Shown in pieces: positions 50,335 through 62,500 of a stretch of DNA of 64,000 nucleotides. Below the pieces are notes generated by a model, which made no database searches, was not told the origin of the DNA, and saw only the letters and a program-made list of their open reading frames with translations. The position numbers were made by a program, and so were the translations under genes. How positions within the stretch are numbered: the first letter of the stretch is position 1; each line of letters starts with the position of its first letter. The DNA lies in contig NC_092673.1 in NCBI RefSeq assembly GCF_964355755.1, forward strand, positions 33,613,648 to 33,677,647, written 5' to 3'. Origin of the DNA: Antedon mediterranea (taxonomy: Eukaryota; Echinodermata; Crinoidea; Comatulida; Antedonidae).

Positions 50335-53300
50335 CCAATATAATATTTCAATATTAATGCGATAATATTGCCATATATTGTGTTATCATCATCTTATAGT
50401 GTCATAGTAACTAGTTATGTCAAAAAATAAAATGGTACAAATTTGGCAATTTTTTTAAAATATCCCTGTACTATAGTACAAGGATTTTTTCGAAAATTGG
50501 TCAAAATATCCACTTTTTAAATTCAATATTTATGCGATAATATTGCCATATATTGTGTTATCATCATCTTATAGTGTGATAGTAAGTTGTTATGTCAAAA
50601 AATAAAAGGCTCGAAATTTGGCCAATATTTTAAAAATTTCTCTGTACTTATATAGCATAGGGATTTTGTTGAAAATTGGCCAAAATATCCACTTTTTAAA
50701 ATTCAAAAATAATGTGGTAATATTGCCATATATGCGCATATATTATGTTATCATCATCTTATAGTGCCATAGTAACTAGTTATGTCAGAAAATAAAAGGG
50801 TCGAAATTTGGCCATTTTCGAAAATTTTCCTGTACTATAAAAGTATAGTAGTATATATAATTTTCATATTTTTATTATTATTATTTGACTCTGCGCATGT
50901 TTATTATGCTATAGTAACAATCTTTATGTCAAAAGTGGTTACTATAGCACAATCAACATGCGCAGAACGCATTATTCGACTCTGCGCATGTTTATTACGC
51001 TATAATAACCATTTATGTCAAAAGTGGAGTGGAGCTGTAGCTTGGTGGTTAACGTGCTTGCCTTCCAATCCCAAGGTCCCGGGTTCAATCCTGACCTAGT
51101 GCAGGGTTGTAACTCATGACTCTTTCAACTCCACTCCCTAAGCCTCAAATGAGACTTAGTTTATAAGCACGATAAATTATTAAATAGTTTATCCATCCTG
51201 TAATTGGCGAGTTACTCGCTGTTGGATGAGTATGAATAAAGAAAAAAAAAAAAAAAGTGGTTACTATAGCACAATTAACATGCGCAGAACGCATTATTCG
51301 ACTATGCGCATGTTTATTATGCTATAGTAACCATTTATGTCAAAAAATAAAAGGGTCGAAATTCGGTCATTTTTCGTAAAAGATCTTATCCAAAAATTGC
51401 CAATTTTCGACCTTTTTATTTTTCGATAAAACTGGTTACTATAGCACAATTAGCATGCGCAGAACGCATTATTCGACTCTGCGCATGTTTATTATGCTAT
51501 AGTAACCATTTATGTCAAAAGTGGTTACTATACCACAATCAACATGCGCAGAACGCATTATTCGACTCTGCGCATGTTTATTACGCTATAATAACCATTT
51601 ATGTCAAAAGTGGTTACTATAGCACAATTAACATGCGCAGAACGCATTATTCGACTCTGCGCATGTTTGTTATGCTATAGTAACCATTTATGTCAAAAAA
51701 TAAAAGGGTCGAAATTCAGTCATTTTTCGAAAATTTCCCTGTACTATTATAGTACAGGGATTTTTCCAAAAATTGCGATTTTTAGATCTTTATATTTTTC
51801 GATAAAACTGGTTACTATAGCACAATTAGCATGCGCAGAACGCATTATTTGACTCTGCGCATGTTTATTATACTATAGTAACCATTTATGTCAAAAAATA
51901 AAAGGGTGGAAATTCGGTCATTTTTCGAAAATTTCCCTGTACTATATATAGTACAGGGATTTTTTCCAAAAATTGCCAATTTTCGACCTTTTTATTTTTC
52001 GATAAAACTGGTTACTATAGCACAATTAGCATGCGCAGAACGCATTATTCGACTCTGCGCATGTTTAATATGCTATAGTAACAATTTATGTCAAAAGTGG
52101 TTACTATAGCACAATTAACAAGCGCAGAACGCATTATTCGACTCTGCGCATGTTTATTTCGCTATAATAACCATTTATGTCAAAAGTGGTTACTATAGCA
52201 CAATTAACATTCGCAGAACGCATTACTCGACTCTGCGCATGTTTGTTATGCTATATTAACCATTTATGTCAAAAAATAAAAGGGTCGAAATTCGGTCATT
52301 TTTCGAAAATTTCCCTGTACTATAGTACAGGGATTTTTCCAAAAATTGCGATTTTTAGATCTTTATATTTTTCGATAAAACTGGTTACTATAGCACAATT
52401 AGCATGCGCAGAACGCATTATTCGACTCTGCGCATGTTTATTATACTATAGTAACCATTTATGTCAAAAAATAAAAGGGTGGAAATTCGGTCATTTTTCG
52501 AAAATTTCCCTGTACTATAGTACAGGGATTTTTTCCAAAAATTGCCAATTTTCGACCTTTTTATTTTTCGATAAAACTGGTTACTATAGAACAATTAGCA
52601 TGCGCAGAACGCATTATTCGACTCTGCGCATGTTTATTATGCTATAGTAACCATTTATGTCAAAAAATAAATGGGTCGAAATTCGGTCATTTTTCGAAAA
52701 TTTCCCTGTACATTAGCATGCGCAGACTGCATTATTCGACTCTGCGCATGTTTATTATGCTATAGTAACCATTTATGTAAAAAGTGGTTACTATAGCACA
52801 ATCAACATGCGCAGAACGCATTATTCGACTCTGCGCATGTTTAATATGTTATAGTAACCATTTATGTCAAAAAATAAAAGGGTCGAAATTCTGTCATTTT
52901 TCGAAAATTTTTCTATACTATAGTACAGGGATTTTTTGAAAAATTGCCAATTTTCGACCTTTTTATATTTCGATAAAACTGGTTACTATAGCACAATCAA
53001 CATGCGCAGAACGCATTATTCGACTCTGTGCATGTTTATTACGCTATAATAACCATTTATGTCAAAAGTGGTTACTATAGCACAATTAACATGCGAGCAC
53101 AATCAACATGCGCAGAACGCATTATTCGACTCTGCGCATGTTTAATATGCTATAGTAACCATTTATGTCAAAAGTGGTTACTATAGCACAATTAACATGC
53201 GCAGAACGCATTATTCGACTCTGCGCATGTTTGTTATGCTATAGTAACCATTTATGTCAAAAAATAAAAGGGTCGAAATTCGGTCATTTTTCGAAAATTT

Positions 53301-54030
53301 CCCTGTACTATAATAAATAGTACAGGGATTTTTTCAAAAAATTGCGATTTTTAGATCTTTATATTTTTCGATAAAACTGGTTACTATAGCACAATTAGCA
53401 TGCGCAGAACGCATTATTCGACTCTGCGCATGTTTATTATGCTATAGTAACCATTTATGTCAAAAAATAAAAGGGTGGAAATTCGGTAATTTTTCGAAAA
53501 TTTCCCTGTACTATAGTACAGGGATTTTTTCCAAAAATTGCCAATTTTCGACCTTTTTATTTTTCGATAAAACTGGTTACTATAGCACAATCAGCATGCG
53601 CAGAACGCATTATTCGACTCTGCGCATGTTTATTATGCTATAGTAACCATTTATGTCAAAAGTGGTTACTATAGCACAATCAACATGCGCAAAACGCATT
53701 ATTCGACTCTGCGCATGTTTATTATGCTATAGTAACCATTTATGTCAAAAGTGGTTACTATAGCACAATTAACATGTGCAGAGCGTATTATTCGACTCTG
53801 CGCATGTTTATTATGCTATAGTAACTATTTATGTCAAAAAATAAAAGGGTCGAAAATCGGTAATTTTTCGAAAAATGGCCAAAATATCATGTTTTTCAAA
53901 ATTCATTTTTATGCGATAATATTGCTGTATATGATCATACATCATCTTATAGTGCCATAGAAACAATTTATGTCGAAAAATAAAAGTGTCGAAAATTTGC
54001 CATTTTCTGAAAAAATCCCTGTACTAGGCT
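50335..54030. repeat. Satellite-like array of nested palindromes
   Basis: About 3.7 kb. Module H is an imperfect 75-bp palindrome: GGTTACTATAGCACAATTA, CATGCGCAGAACGCATTATT, CGACTCTGCGCATG, TTATTATGCTATAGTAACC (outer arms of 13 bp, inner arms of 10 bp). Module L is a second palindrome of about 120 bp, from TCAAAAAATAAAAGGGTCGA through CCCTGTACTATAGTACAGGG to TTTTCGACCTTTTTATTTTT. The centre of the array alternates H-L, H-H and H-L-H. About 20 H copies occur between 50937 and 53830. The edges (50335-50880, 53860-54030) carry older 180-bp units with a version of L but no H. Open frames such as VTIAQLTCAERIIRLCACLL are translations of H and are not genes. Confidence 0.93.
51028..51260 (+). mobile_element. 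tRNA-derived SINE inserted in the palindrome array
   Basis: The head GTGGAGCTGTAGCTTGGTGG TTAACGTGCTTGCC with GTCCCGGGTTCAATCC (B box) is tRNA-like. The body ends 'ttggatgagtatgaataaag' plus a poly-A run (51242-51256). The array word AAAAGTGG occurs on both sides (51020-51027 and just after the poly-A), giving the target duplication. Confidence 0.88.
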
Positions 54031-56040
54031 TATAGTAAACGAGATTTGGGAGGTATCCGCGTGAATGTTGAAATACATTACTTAAATTTATTCCACCTTG
54101 GTCAAATTATCCAATTATATTGCATATTTGAAACCGCTTGCAGTTACCAGCACACTCAATAATATGCTTACCACCTAAAGTGAGATTATTATATATCAAT
54201 TAAGACTATAATTGCCGGTAAACGGTATAATTTATTTGACAAATATGATTGAATAATTACATGTGAATTAACCGTTTTAAACAATCAATGTTTTTTAGTG
54301 CAAGCTGTATACAGTAACAATATTAACATCTTTCAGAAACTGGGGTAGGCATGTCTTTTCCACTTAGGCCTACGTCATAGTGGTAACCAAACTTAATTAG
54401 GCACTAGACGTATGCAACTGTTAACACTAATATCGACACCCCACTTGATGCAGCTGTCAAGTCAAAACGTCATTCTACACACAAACAGAAGCATTTGAGC
54501 ATGTGCAGAATGACCTTTAGACTCAATAGCAGGTAAAGATAAAGTGCCTTTCTATAAACAAAAGCTAAAATTATTGTAACACCAACACTGTTGAACATTA
54601 AAATAGTAACTATTTAAAGAGTTTTAAAATTATATATTAAAAATAATGTGGTAGAATTAATGCGGTAGAATAGGATGGATAAATAGTCCAGTACTATTAA
54701 TAATGGCTTAACTAAATAATGGTCTCTGACCACAAGAACTGAAAACCATTTTAGAGTGTTGGTAATCACTTGAAGTTGATGATACGTTATTTAATTATGA
54801 CAAAATCGAAGAGGGCAAGCTTGGCCCAAATCCATCCAAATTAAAGGAAGAATACAAAATATATAACATATGGCATTTTGGCCGTCATATTGGATCCAAG
54901 ATGGGGGATAATATTGAAATGTATATCACATTGAAAGAAAGTATTTGTGACAAAAATTTGCAAGTAGGCCAAATTCTGGCGATGGACTCCAGACCACTAG
55001 CCTGTGATTACTCCTATAAATAAGTTTAAATAAGTTGAAATAAATCTATAGTTTTTAAGCCTATAGGCCTATTTCAAAATCTTGGATTTACCACCGATAC
55101 ATAGGTAATGAATTAGTAATGCTAGGAGAGTACGTATCAAATATTCTAATACATTACTTTATAAAATAATACTATTTAAAAAAAAACTTGGTTAAAAATA
55201 TTGCTTGAGGCTATATTGTAATCTCACAAATATTATTATGTAAAATTAAAAAAACAAACATATATTTCTGATAAATTAAAATGTATCGTAAACATTTTTG
55301 AGTTGAGAACAAAACAATAAAATAGCCATAAATATAATTTATCTATTACACTAATGCTTTTTGTAAAATAAAGTCTAAAAATAATGAATGAAATGAATAG
55401 TGAATTTCAAGCACAGCACTATATAAAATTAAAGGACACTTTATTTTAGTGCTTAACAGCAAAATAATGTCATACTGAATATACCACATTTGATAATCTC
55501 TCCCAACTAGTAAACAATATGTTGATGGGGTTTTTAACATTAAAATAAGCACAGGGTAGGTATTAAGACAACACAATTGTCGTATTCTATTAGGAACTTT
55601 CGTAGTCCACATAAAGATTTGTTTAGTACTTTTTGTATTTGAATGGTAAATTGTAAACGAATTTTGCTCAACAGAAAATAATTCAAACAAAACAACAACA
55701 GCACAAGCTTTTTCATTAACAACGGACCAAAGTCACTAACTGCGAAGTCCTGCGCGTGTCGCTAATGAAATAGAAACAGTTATCAAATTCTTGGAATCTG
55801 AGCAATGGATTAAAATTACATTTTATTATTACAGATCCTGCCATGGAGTGTCAATATGCCTTTTTTAATATACCATATAACCCCTATAATGAGGGAACCC
55901 CCTTAATAATGGTGTCCTCCAAATAGGGATCTTCCCCAAATAGGGATGTCCCCTTAAATATGGGTATCCCAAATAAGGGGTTTTACTGTATTACCAAAAT
56001 GAGTCATTTTATATTTACAAAATAAATATATTACTATTCA
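54031..56040. other. Intergenic region beyond the array
   Basis: 2 kb without a recognisable gene. 55880-55985 is another copy of the CCCCTATAATGAGGG / AAATAGGGATGTCCCC dispersed repeat. ORFs at 55346-55722 (minus) are AT-rich and match no family I know. Poly-A signals for the NSP gene should lie here or in the minisatellite. Confidence 0.6.
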
Positions 56041-56046
56041 TTTTAC

Positions 56047-56560
56047 AGACTCCTCTGTACAATATCTAGGAGTCATTATACAGACTCCTCTGTACAATAG
56101 CTATGAGTCATTATACGGATTTTAAGGGATGAACTCAGATACTTGGTTCTTCATATTGATTCATAAGGGATGAACTCAGATGCTTGGTTCTTCATACTGA
56201 TTCAGAAGGGATGAACTCAGATGCTTGGTTCTTCATACTGATTCATAAAAGATGAACTCAGATACTTGGTTCTTCATACTGATTCATAAGGGATGAACTC
56301 AGGTACTTGGTTCTTCATACTGATTCATAAGGGATGAACTCAGATGCTTGGTTCTTCATACTGATTCATAAGGGATGAACTCAGATACTTGGTTCTTCAT
56401 ACTGATTCATAAGGGATGAACTCAGATGCTTAGTTCTTCATACTGATTCATAAGCGATGAACTCAGATACTTGGTTTATCATACCAATTCATAAGGGATC
56501 AACTCAGATACTTGGTTCATCATACCAATTCATAAGGGATCAACTCAGATACTTGGTTCA
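56047..56560. repeat. 41-bp minisatellite running into the NSP gene's last codons
   Basis: From 56125 the unit GGGATGAACTCAGATACTTG followed by GTTCTTCATACTGATTCATAA recurs about 10.5 times, every 41 bases. 56047-56120 is a separate 37-bp duplication (CAGACTCCTCTGTACAATA). The last unit ends at TCAGATACTTGGTTCA (56545-56560), which on the minus strand is the coding TGAACCAAGTATCTGA (E-P-S-I-stop). Units nearest the gene (CATACCAATT, GGGATCAAC) differ from those farther away. Confidence 0.93.
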
Positions 56561-59500
56561 GCTTTCGTTACAAGTAGGTTCAACATTTGTTCATATTTCA
56601 TAAAACGTTCTTGACCGTTACTTTGTAAGCCCTTTTGACCCCATAAAACAACCATGTGCAACTCAGTGCGGAAGCTATCAAGAATATCTTGTTCTGGTCT
56701 GAAATCCTGTAACTTAGAATTCGCGTTTAATTGGTACGTCGTCGTTTTACTAATAATACTTCTAACAAAAGTTAGATGGCGTATGAATACCTCCAAACCA
56801 AAGCTATCTGTACAATCTACCCACAATCCATCTTTAGGCAGACTATCTGTAACCTGTTTGTTGATTGGTTGATGCCAATCCCTGCTGGTTAACGGCGTCC
56901 AATCCATGTCTAGAAGGTGTACAACTGGCATAATAGGTGGAATACTGGTCTGAGTTATATTGAGTACAGTCCTGCCTTGCTGATGTTTCTTAAAGTGCGA
57001 TCGGAGTTTAGTGTCGTGAAGTAGAGCGCTGCTTGTGTACGATTTTCTCAACAGTTCCCAAGTCAATCTCAAATCTCGAACCTTAAAAAATGTCAATTAG
57101 ATATTTTATATTATATTATATTGGATAATTATTTTAAACTTGACAATAACTTACAAAGTGTTCTCAATATACTGAGTATTCAGTACAATTAGTCAGAGTA
57201 GGGCAAAACTATCCGACTTATTATTAAATGGGTTGCAGTAACATTTTCAGCATTGCTCATCAGCATATGTCATGCTTGGAAAGAGCCAGGCATATTTATT
57301 ACTATTTAGATGCTGATGTCAGATATTTTTAAATAGTGCCCTCTATGTTTAGATGTATTTCATAAAAATTATAACTCCTTCTATGCTTTGGCCATGCTTT
57401 TATCAGGGAGGTGATTATTTTTTCACCTCCCTGCTTTTATAAAGTCTTCCAATATTTCATTTTTCCATCCCAGTTGGGACCTCTCTAACTATTTAATACT
57501 GACGTTTACATATCCTTTTATTCATTTTTAATATTACACCACGGTAACCCATAACTTCTACGAATCATAATTATCAACATAATCAGTATCAGCATGATTA
57601 GATATTTTCAATAGTATATTCATAAATATTCATAATCCCTTATCATTACTAACCTGCTTAGATGCTAGGCCTTCCATGATAGCTGCAAAAGCAAACATGT
57701 CACCCAGCTTGTAGGCTATTGTATCTGCTAGCTGGATCCACGCATGCAGTAGCTTAACTCTCTTCTCAATCTCCATACAGTAAACAATGGTTACAGAACA
57801 CCATAATCTCAAACAATTAAATCTGTTAAAATAAAGAGTAATTTAAATTATGTATTTTTATATTATGTTAAATAAATGTTCCTATACCTATAATGTACTT
57901 TTTCAAATCCTTGGTTGGATATAGTGTGTAGAAATTCATTCACAGGCCCGACCAAATGTAGCAACTTTTCCTATTACAATTCCAATCATGTTATACTTTA
58001 CGCCAGTATTTCCGCCAGTATTTCTGCCCCTCCTCCCCTCCCTCCCAACACACCTCAGATACTGAGTGATGTGTTTAAGACGTTTCCAGTACAAATTATG
58101 TTAGCCATCACTCCCAACACATTATAATACAAATTGAAAATTGGCCAAGTATGTTGATCGGTGCGGTTTGTGTATGTGTGTGTTTGTTTGTTTGTCATCA
58201 CTCTAGCGCTCACAATTTTGATTCCAATGACTCCAAATTACTACCAGAGATAACAAGGGTGGTACATAGAAGACATGGAACATGCAGGTTGAAGTCCACA
58301 AGGCTCTTCTAAAATCTAAACTTCCACCACTAATCTTTAAACTTTAAAAGTTAAGATACAATCAATAAAACAATAACACTAGTATACCTTTCCTGTAGGT
58401 CACTCCTTAAATAAGATCCTTGTGGAAGGGTTAACAGCTCCAGGCCGGATAAACATCCATCAGGAATAGACAACATTTGAAGAAGCTGGAAGAGAATTAA
58501 AATCATTAATTAAATTAGAAAAGTGTCAGTTTATACTGCATAACACCAAATAATTGTAACAAATTTGAAAATCAGTTAAAATAGTTTGTGTTCCCAAAAA
58601 ACTTTTCCGTCAGTGTGTGGACGTCATCTTTAACATTACAATGCATGTGCTCAGGCAGTTAAACGGTAAAGATTTTACAGTAGTTGATTGAAAGAAGTAA
58701 ATAAAATAACTGTTATTTTGCATTGCAGCTAAAAATTGGAGCGATAACCAGTTAAATGACATTCCAACACCAATTGATTGAGTTGTTTTAACATTTTTTT
58801 AAACATCATTTAACCACTTAAGTGAAATTTATTTATTCATACATTATTCATTTGTAAACAGGCCTAAAAAAGCGAATCCATAATTTGTCGTTATTCTTTT
58901 TCTTTTTTAATATATAATTACTGGTATGTATTTTATTATAACAACATCCTGTGTGTATGTTGTGCTTTTTGAAATAAGCAATTTAAAATCACTTTTGCAT
59001 CAAGTGTTAATAATTATAGTAAGGGTAAACCACAGAGACAACAGGAAAGAAATGAAGTGATGCATTTAATAACATTATTTTACAACCTATTATTACAGTA
59101 TGAGGTAGGTCACCGAAGCCAGCCTTTGAACGTTGAGTCATTGCTATAGGACTATTTACCCCCCAATTACGAACGCTTAACTTGAATGGCTTATACAGAG
59201 AAATGCATATTGTTACGGTTACCGAAATATCTTATCAGACAATTGCATGTTGGGATGTATGAAACTGAAAGGTTGTTTAAAAATTTCTCAAATCAAATTG
59301 ATTTTGTTTATGTTGAGCTAAAACGATTGATTAAATTATGGATATAAAAAGAATAAAATACAAAATCTTACCTCCACATCTAAACTGAGAATATGTTGAC
59401 CTAAAACCAACGAACTGTTATTAATTAGCATATCTTGGACATTTGCCAACACCCGATTATCTAAGATTCTATGGTCATCTGGCAGTATATTGCACTTGAA

Positions 59501-62500
59501 CTCTGTTGGATGGAATTTAGAAGACATTTGATTGGTCGGAAGTCTTGGATGTTGAACTATGACCGCAGGTTGGACTGGGTCAGCTTGATTTTGAAATATG
59601 TCAGGTGGTTGTATAACATCATGAGGTACTGAATTGGTTTGGTTAACTCTTGCAGGGGCGAAATTGTCCCCCTCTACGTAATCGGGTTCCATGTTATCAG
59701 AAAGGAAGCGATTTCGGGAAAATTCTTCGTAAAGAAGATTTCCCGGTTTGTCTCGTAACAAAATTGTTTCTTTATTGTTTGAGTGATTACCGTCATCACG
59801 TACCGGTTTTTCGTCTAAATACGATAAGTTCTCCATATTAAGATTCTGATCGGTTTTATAATTGTTTTCATCAATTTTCATCGAATTCATTATTTCAGAT
59901 GTATTTTTCATTTTTATCGGATAGCTATACAAAGCCTTTTCCTCGGGCGTTATAGTTCTAGGCTGCGATGTCTCTTTTTCAATCGGCCTAGAATTTGGCG
60001 AGTCATAACAGTTTTCTGATTCATCTCTCGATAATCGTTTTTGAAATTGGGGAACGCCACTCATGCGAGGTGTGATGACTTTAGGAGTGACCACTCCGTA
60101 AACAGGAATATCTGAATTTTTTTGATTGGCTAGTGCGTATTTCGTATCTGTATAGCTAAGTGGTAATGTCCGGTTAACTGGCATGCGTATAATTGCGTGT
60201 GATGTCCGTGAAACTGGTTTCTTCCCGTGGTAATACATAACAAGTGCTGGAACAGAGTCAAATACATTGTTTTCCAGTTGGTATTGTATCTTAGCATATG
60301 GCGTATATTCTTGTTGAATAGTTTTATTTATAACAAAATGTAACACTTCTTTATTCCACATGACTCCGAGTACGTAACTACCAGGTTTTGAGATCGAGTC
60401 TCTAACAAGAAATTCTCCGTCTTCTTTAAGGCTTTTAACAGCCTGTTCCCGACTGATTCCACCGTGGAACCATGCATGACTTCGTATATCATCACGAGGT
60501 AGGTTCAATTCCATTTCCAGGTCTTTTTTTAACTGTTCTTCCGAAGGTTTCTTTTCCCAGGGGTCCATTTTGTCAGGTGTTGGTCTGTAAAACTGTGGAG
60601 AAATTAGTAAAAATAAGTATTACTTGTTATAATGACTCTGATACCATAGGAAAGATTAAAATGATACTTTACTTTACATACATTCTGTTTCTTAGTAATG
60701 GTGTGTGCCTAGGTTTGTTGGATGTTGGACTACTGATACCGCGAGATCATGGGTTCGCCCATCATATTGCTTACATCCTTGGGCAATACACTTGCCTTTC
60801 TCCACCCAGGTATACAAATAGGTACCTACAGTAGTAAGGCCAAGACACAACTTTGGGCTGATTACTAGCTGCATTATGGGAGTATGTTTCCATACGTCTT
60901 TGATCCAAAAAATGCCCGGAGTAATAATATGTAAAACTCTTAGAGGCTTCACAATATTAGGCACTTTATAAATTTAGGATATTATTATTATTAAAGTCAA
61001 GGTTCATAATTTTAAAATGAATGATCGATTATTAATGACAATGTATTACAAGCCAAGTCTATACTTCCAATGTACCACTAGATACATAAAAAAGTATGAA
61101 AAATTAGCGTAGGTTCGTTATCCCTTAAACTGATTAATTACAAATTATTAAAATATGTATAACACATAATCTGATGAGTTATTGGCATGTGATATAGTAA
61201 AGGAACACTTTCAATTTCTACGCAATATAATGCCTGTGACCCCAGCACATGATGTGAGACTAATTCATTGTGACAAATTGAATAATAATATGAAGCATGG
61301 TGCAAGAGAACACAACTATTATTAATTTTAATAATTTACTACTAATAAGGAAACCACTGGTGCATAACACAAGTGAATAAACTCCTTAATAGTGTTAATA
61401 TTTCTGTCTACCTTTAAGGCCCATTTATACTAGGGAAGATACTGTAACTATTATTAATTTTAATAATCTACTACTAATAAGGAAACCACTGGTGCATAAC
61501 ACAAGTGAAAAAAATCCTTAATAGTGTTATTATTTCTTTTTACCTTAGGCCATAGTAACACATTTATATAATTCAATGCCAAACCTTTGGAAAACACTTC
61601 GGGGACAATTTATTTTAATTTAAAATATTGATATATGTTTAATTTAAGCATTTTTTTTCTTCAAATTTTTTAGTACTGCTTACCTTTGAGGATTCCCCTT
61701 GTATGCTACTGTGAAGTACAAAAATAAATAAATATGTAAAATAAAATATTCAAAAACATATACATCATTCTAATATTATATATAACATGGTTTGTTATTG
61801 AAAAAACATACATCTGTATATGCTTCATGGTTAAAATCAACATTTAAAAAACTAATTCATTAAATTATGAACTATTTATGCTAAAAAATAATAATATAGT
61901 GTAAAGTACCTAAAAATACTTTTTTGATATACAGAGCAATTTTCAATCAAATGTGATTTTTGTTATTATTGTGAATAACAAAATTATTATGACTAATATG
62001 TCATACATACCTGTGACGATGAGTTTTATTAACGCGACTTGACTGGCCTCTTTTACGAGGTAGCGTTCCAATGTGACCAGCTAAAAGAAATAAACAAAAT
62101 AAACGATAAAAAGACATAAAACACACATAAATACAATTATATGCAAGCTTTATGCTAGATGTCTAATTGCAAACACATTCTGAGACATGTTAATAGAAAA
62201 GACAGCTCAAAGAATATAGCAATATCATCAAAGGATCTATCATTCCGTAATTTGTATTGAGAAATGAGAAAATGTGATAAAATGATAATATGGAATGAGT
62301 AGACATAGTAGTACAGAGCTCAAAGAATATAGCAATATCATCAAATGATCTATCAGGAATTTACCAATTTGGATTGAGAAATGATAACATTTGATAAATG
62401 TTAAGTGATAATATGGAATGTGAATCACGACATGTATTTTAAGTGGAGAGAAATGTTGTATAATTGTAGAAGAATTAATATCAGATTACTGTACAGTATT

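Noticed and set aside
50782-53960. ORFs with Cys-rich repeats (MSKVVTIAQLTCAERIIRLCACLL...) in the palindrome array
   Set aside because: They are translations of one palindromic DNA module and break at random. Base changes show no bias for silent positions.
55346-55722. Minus-strand ORFs of 114 and 60 codons beyond the array
   Set aside because: AT-rich composition with no recognisable motif, no splice or start context, and no supporting neighbour.
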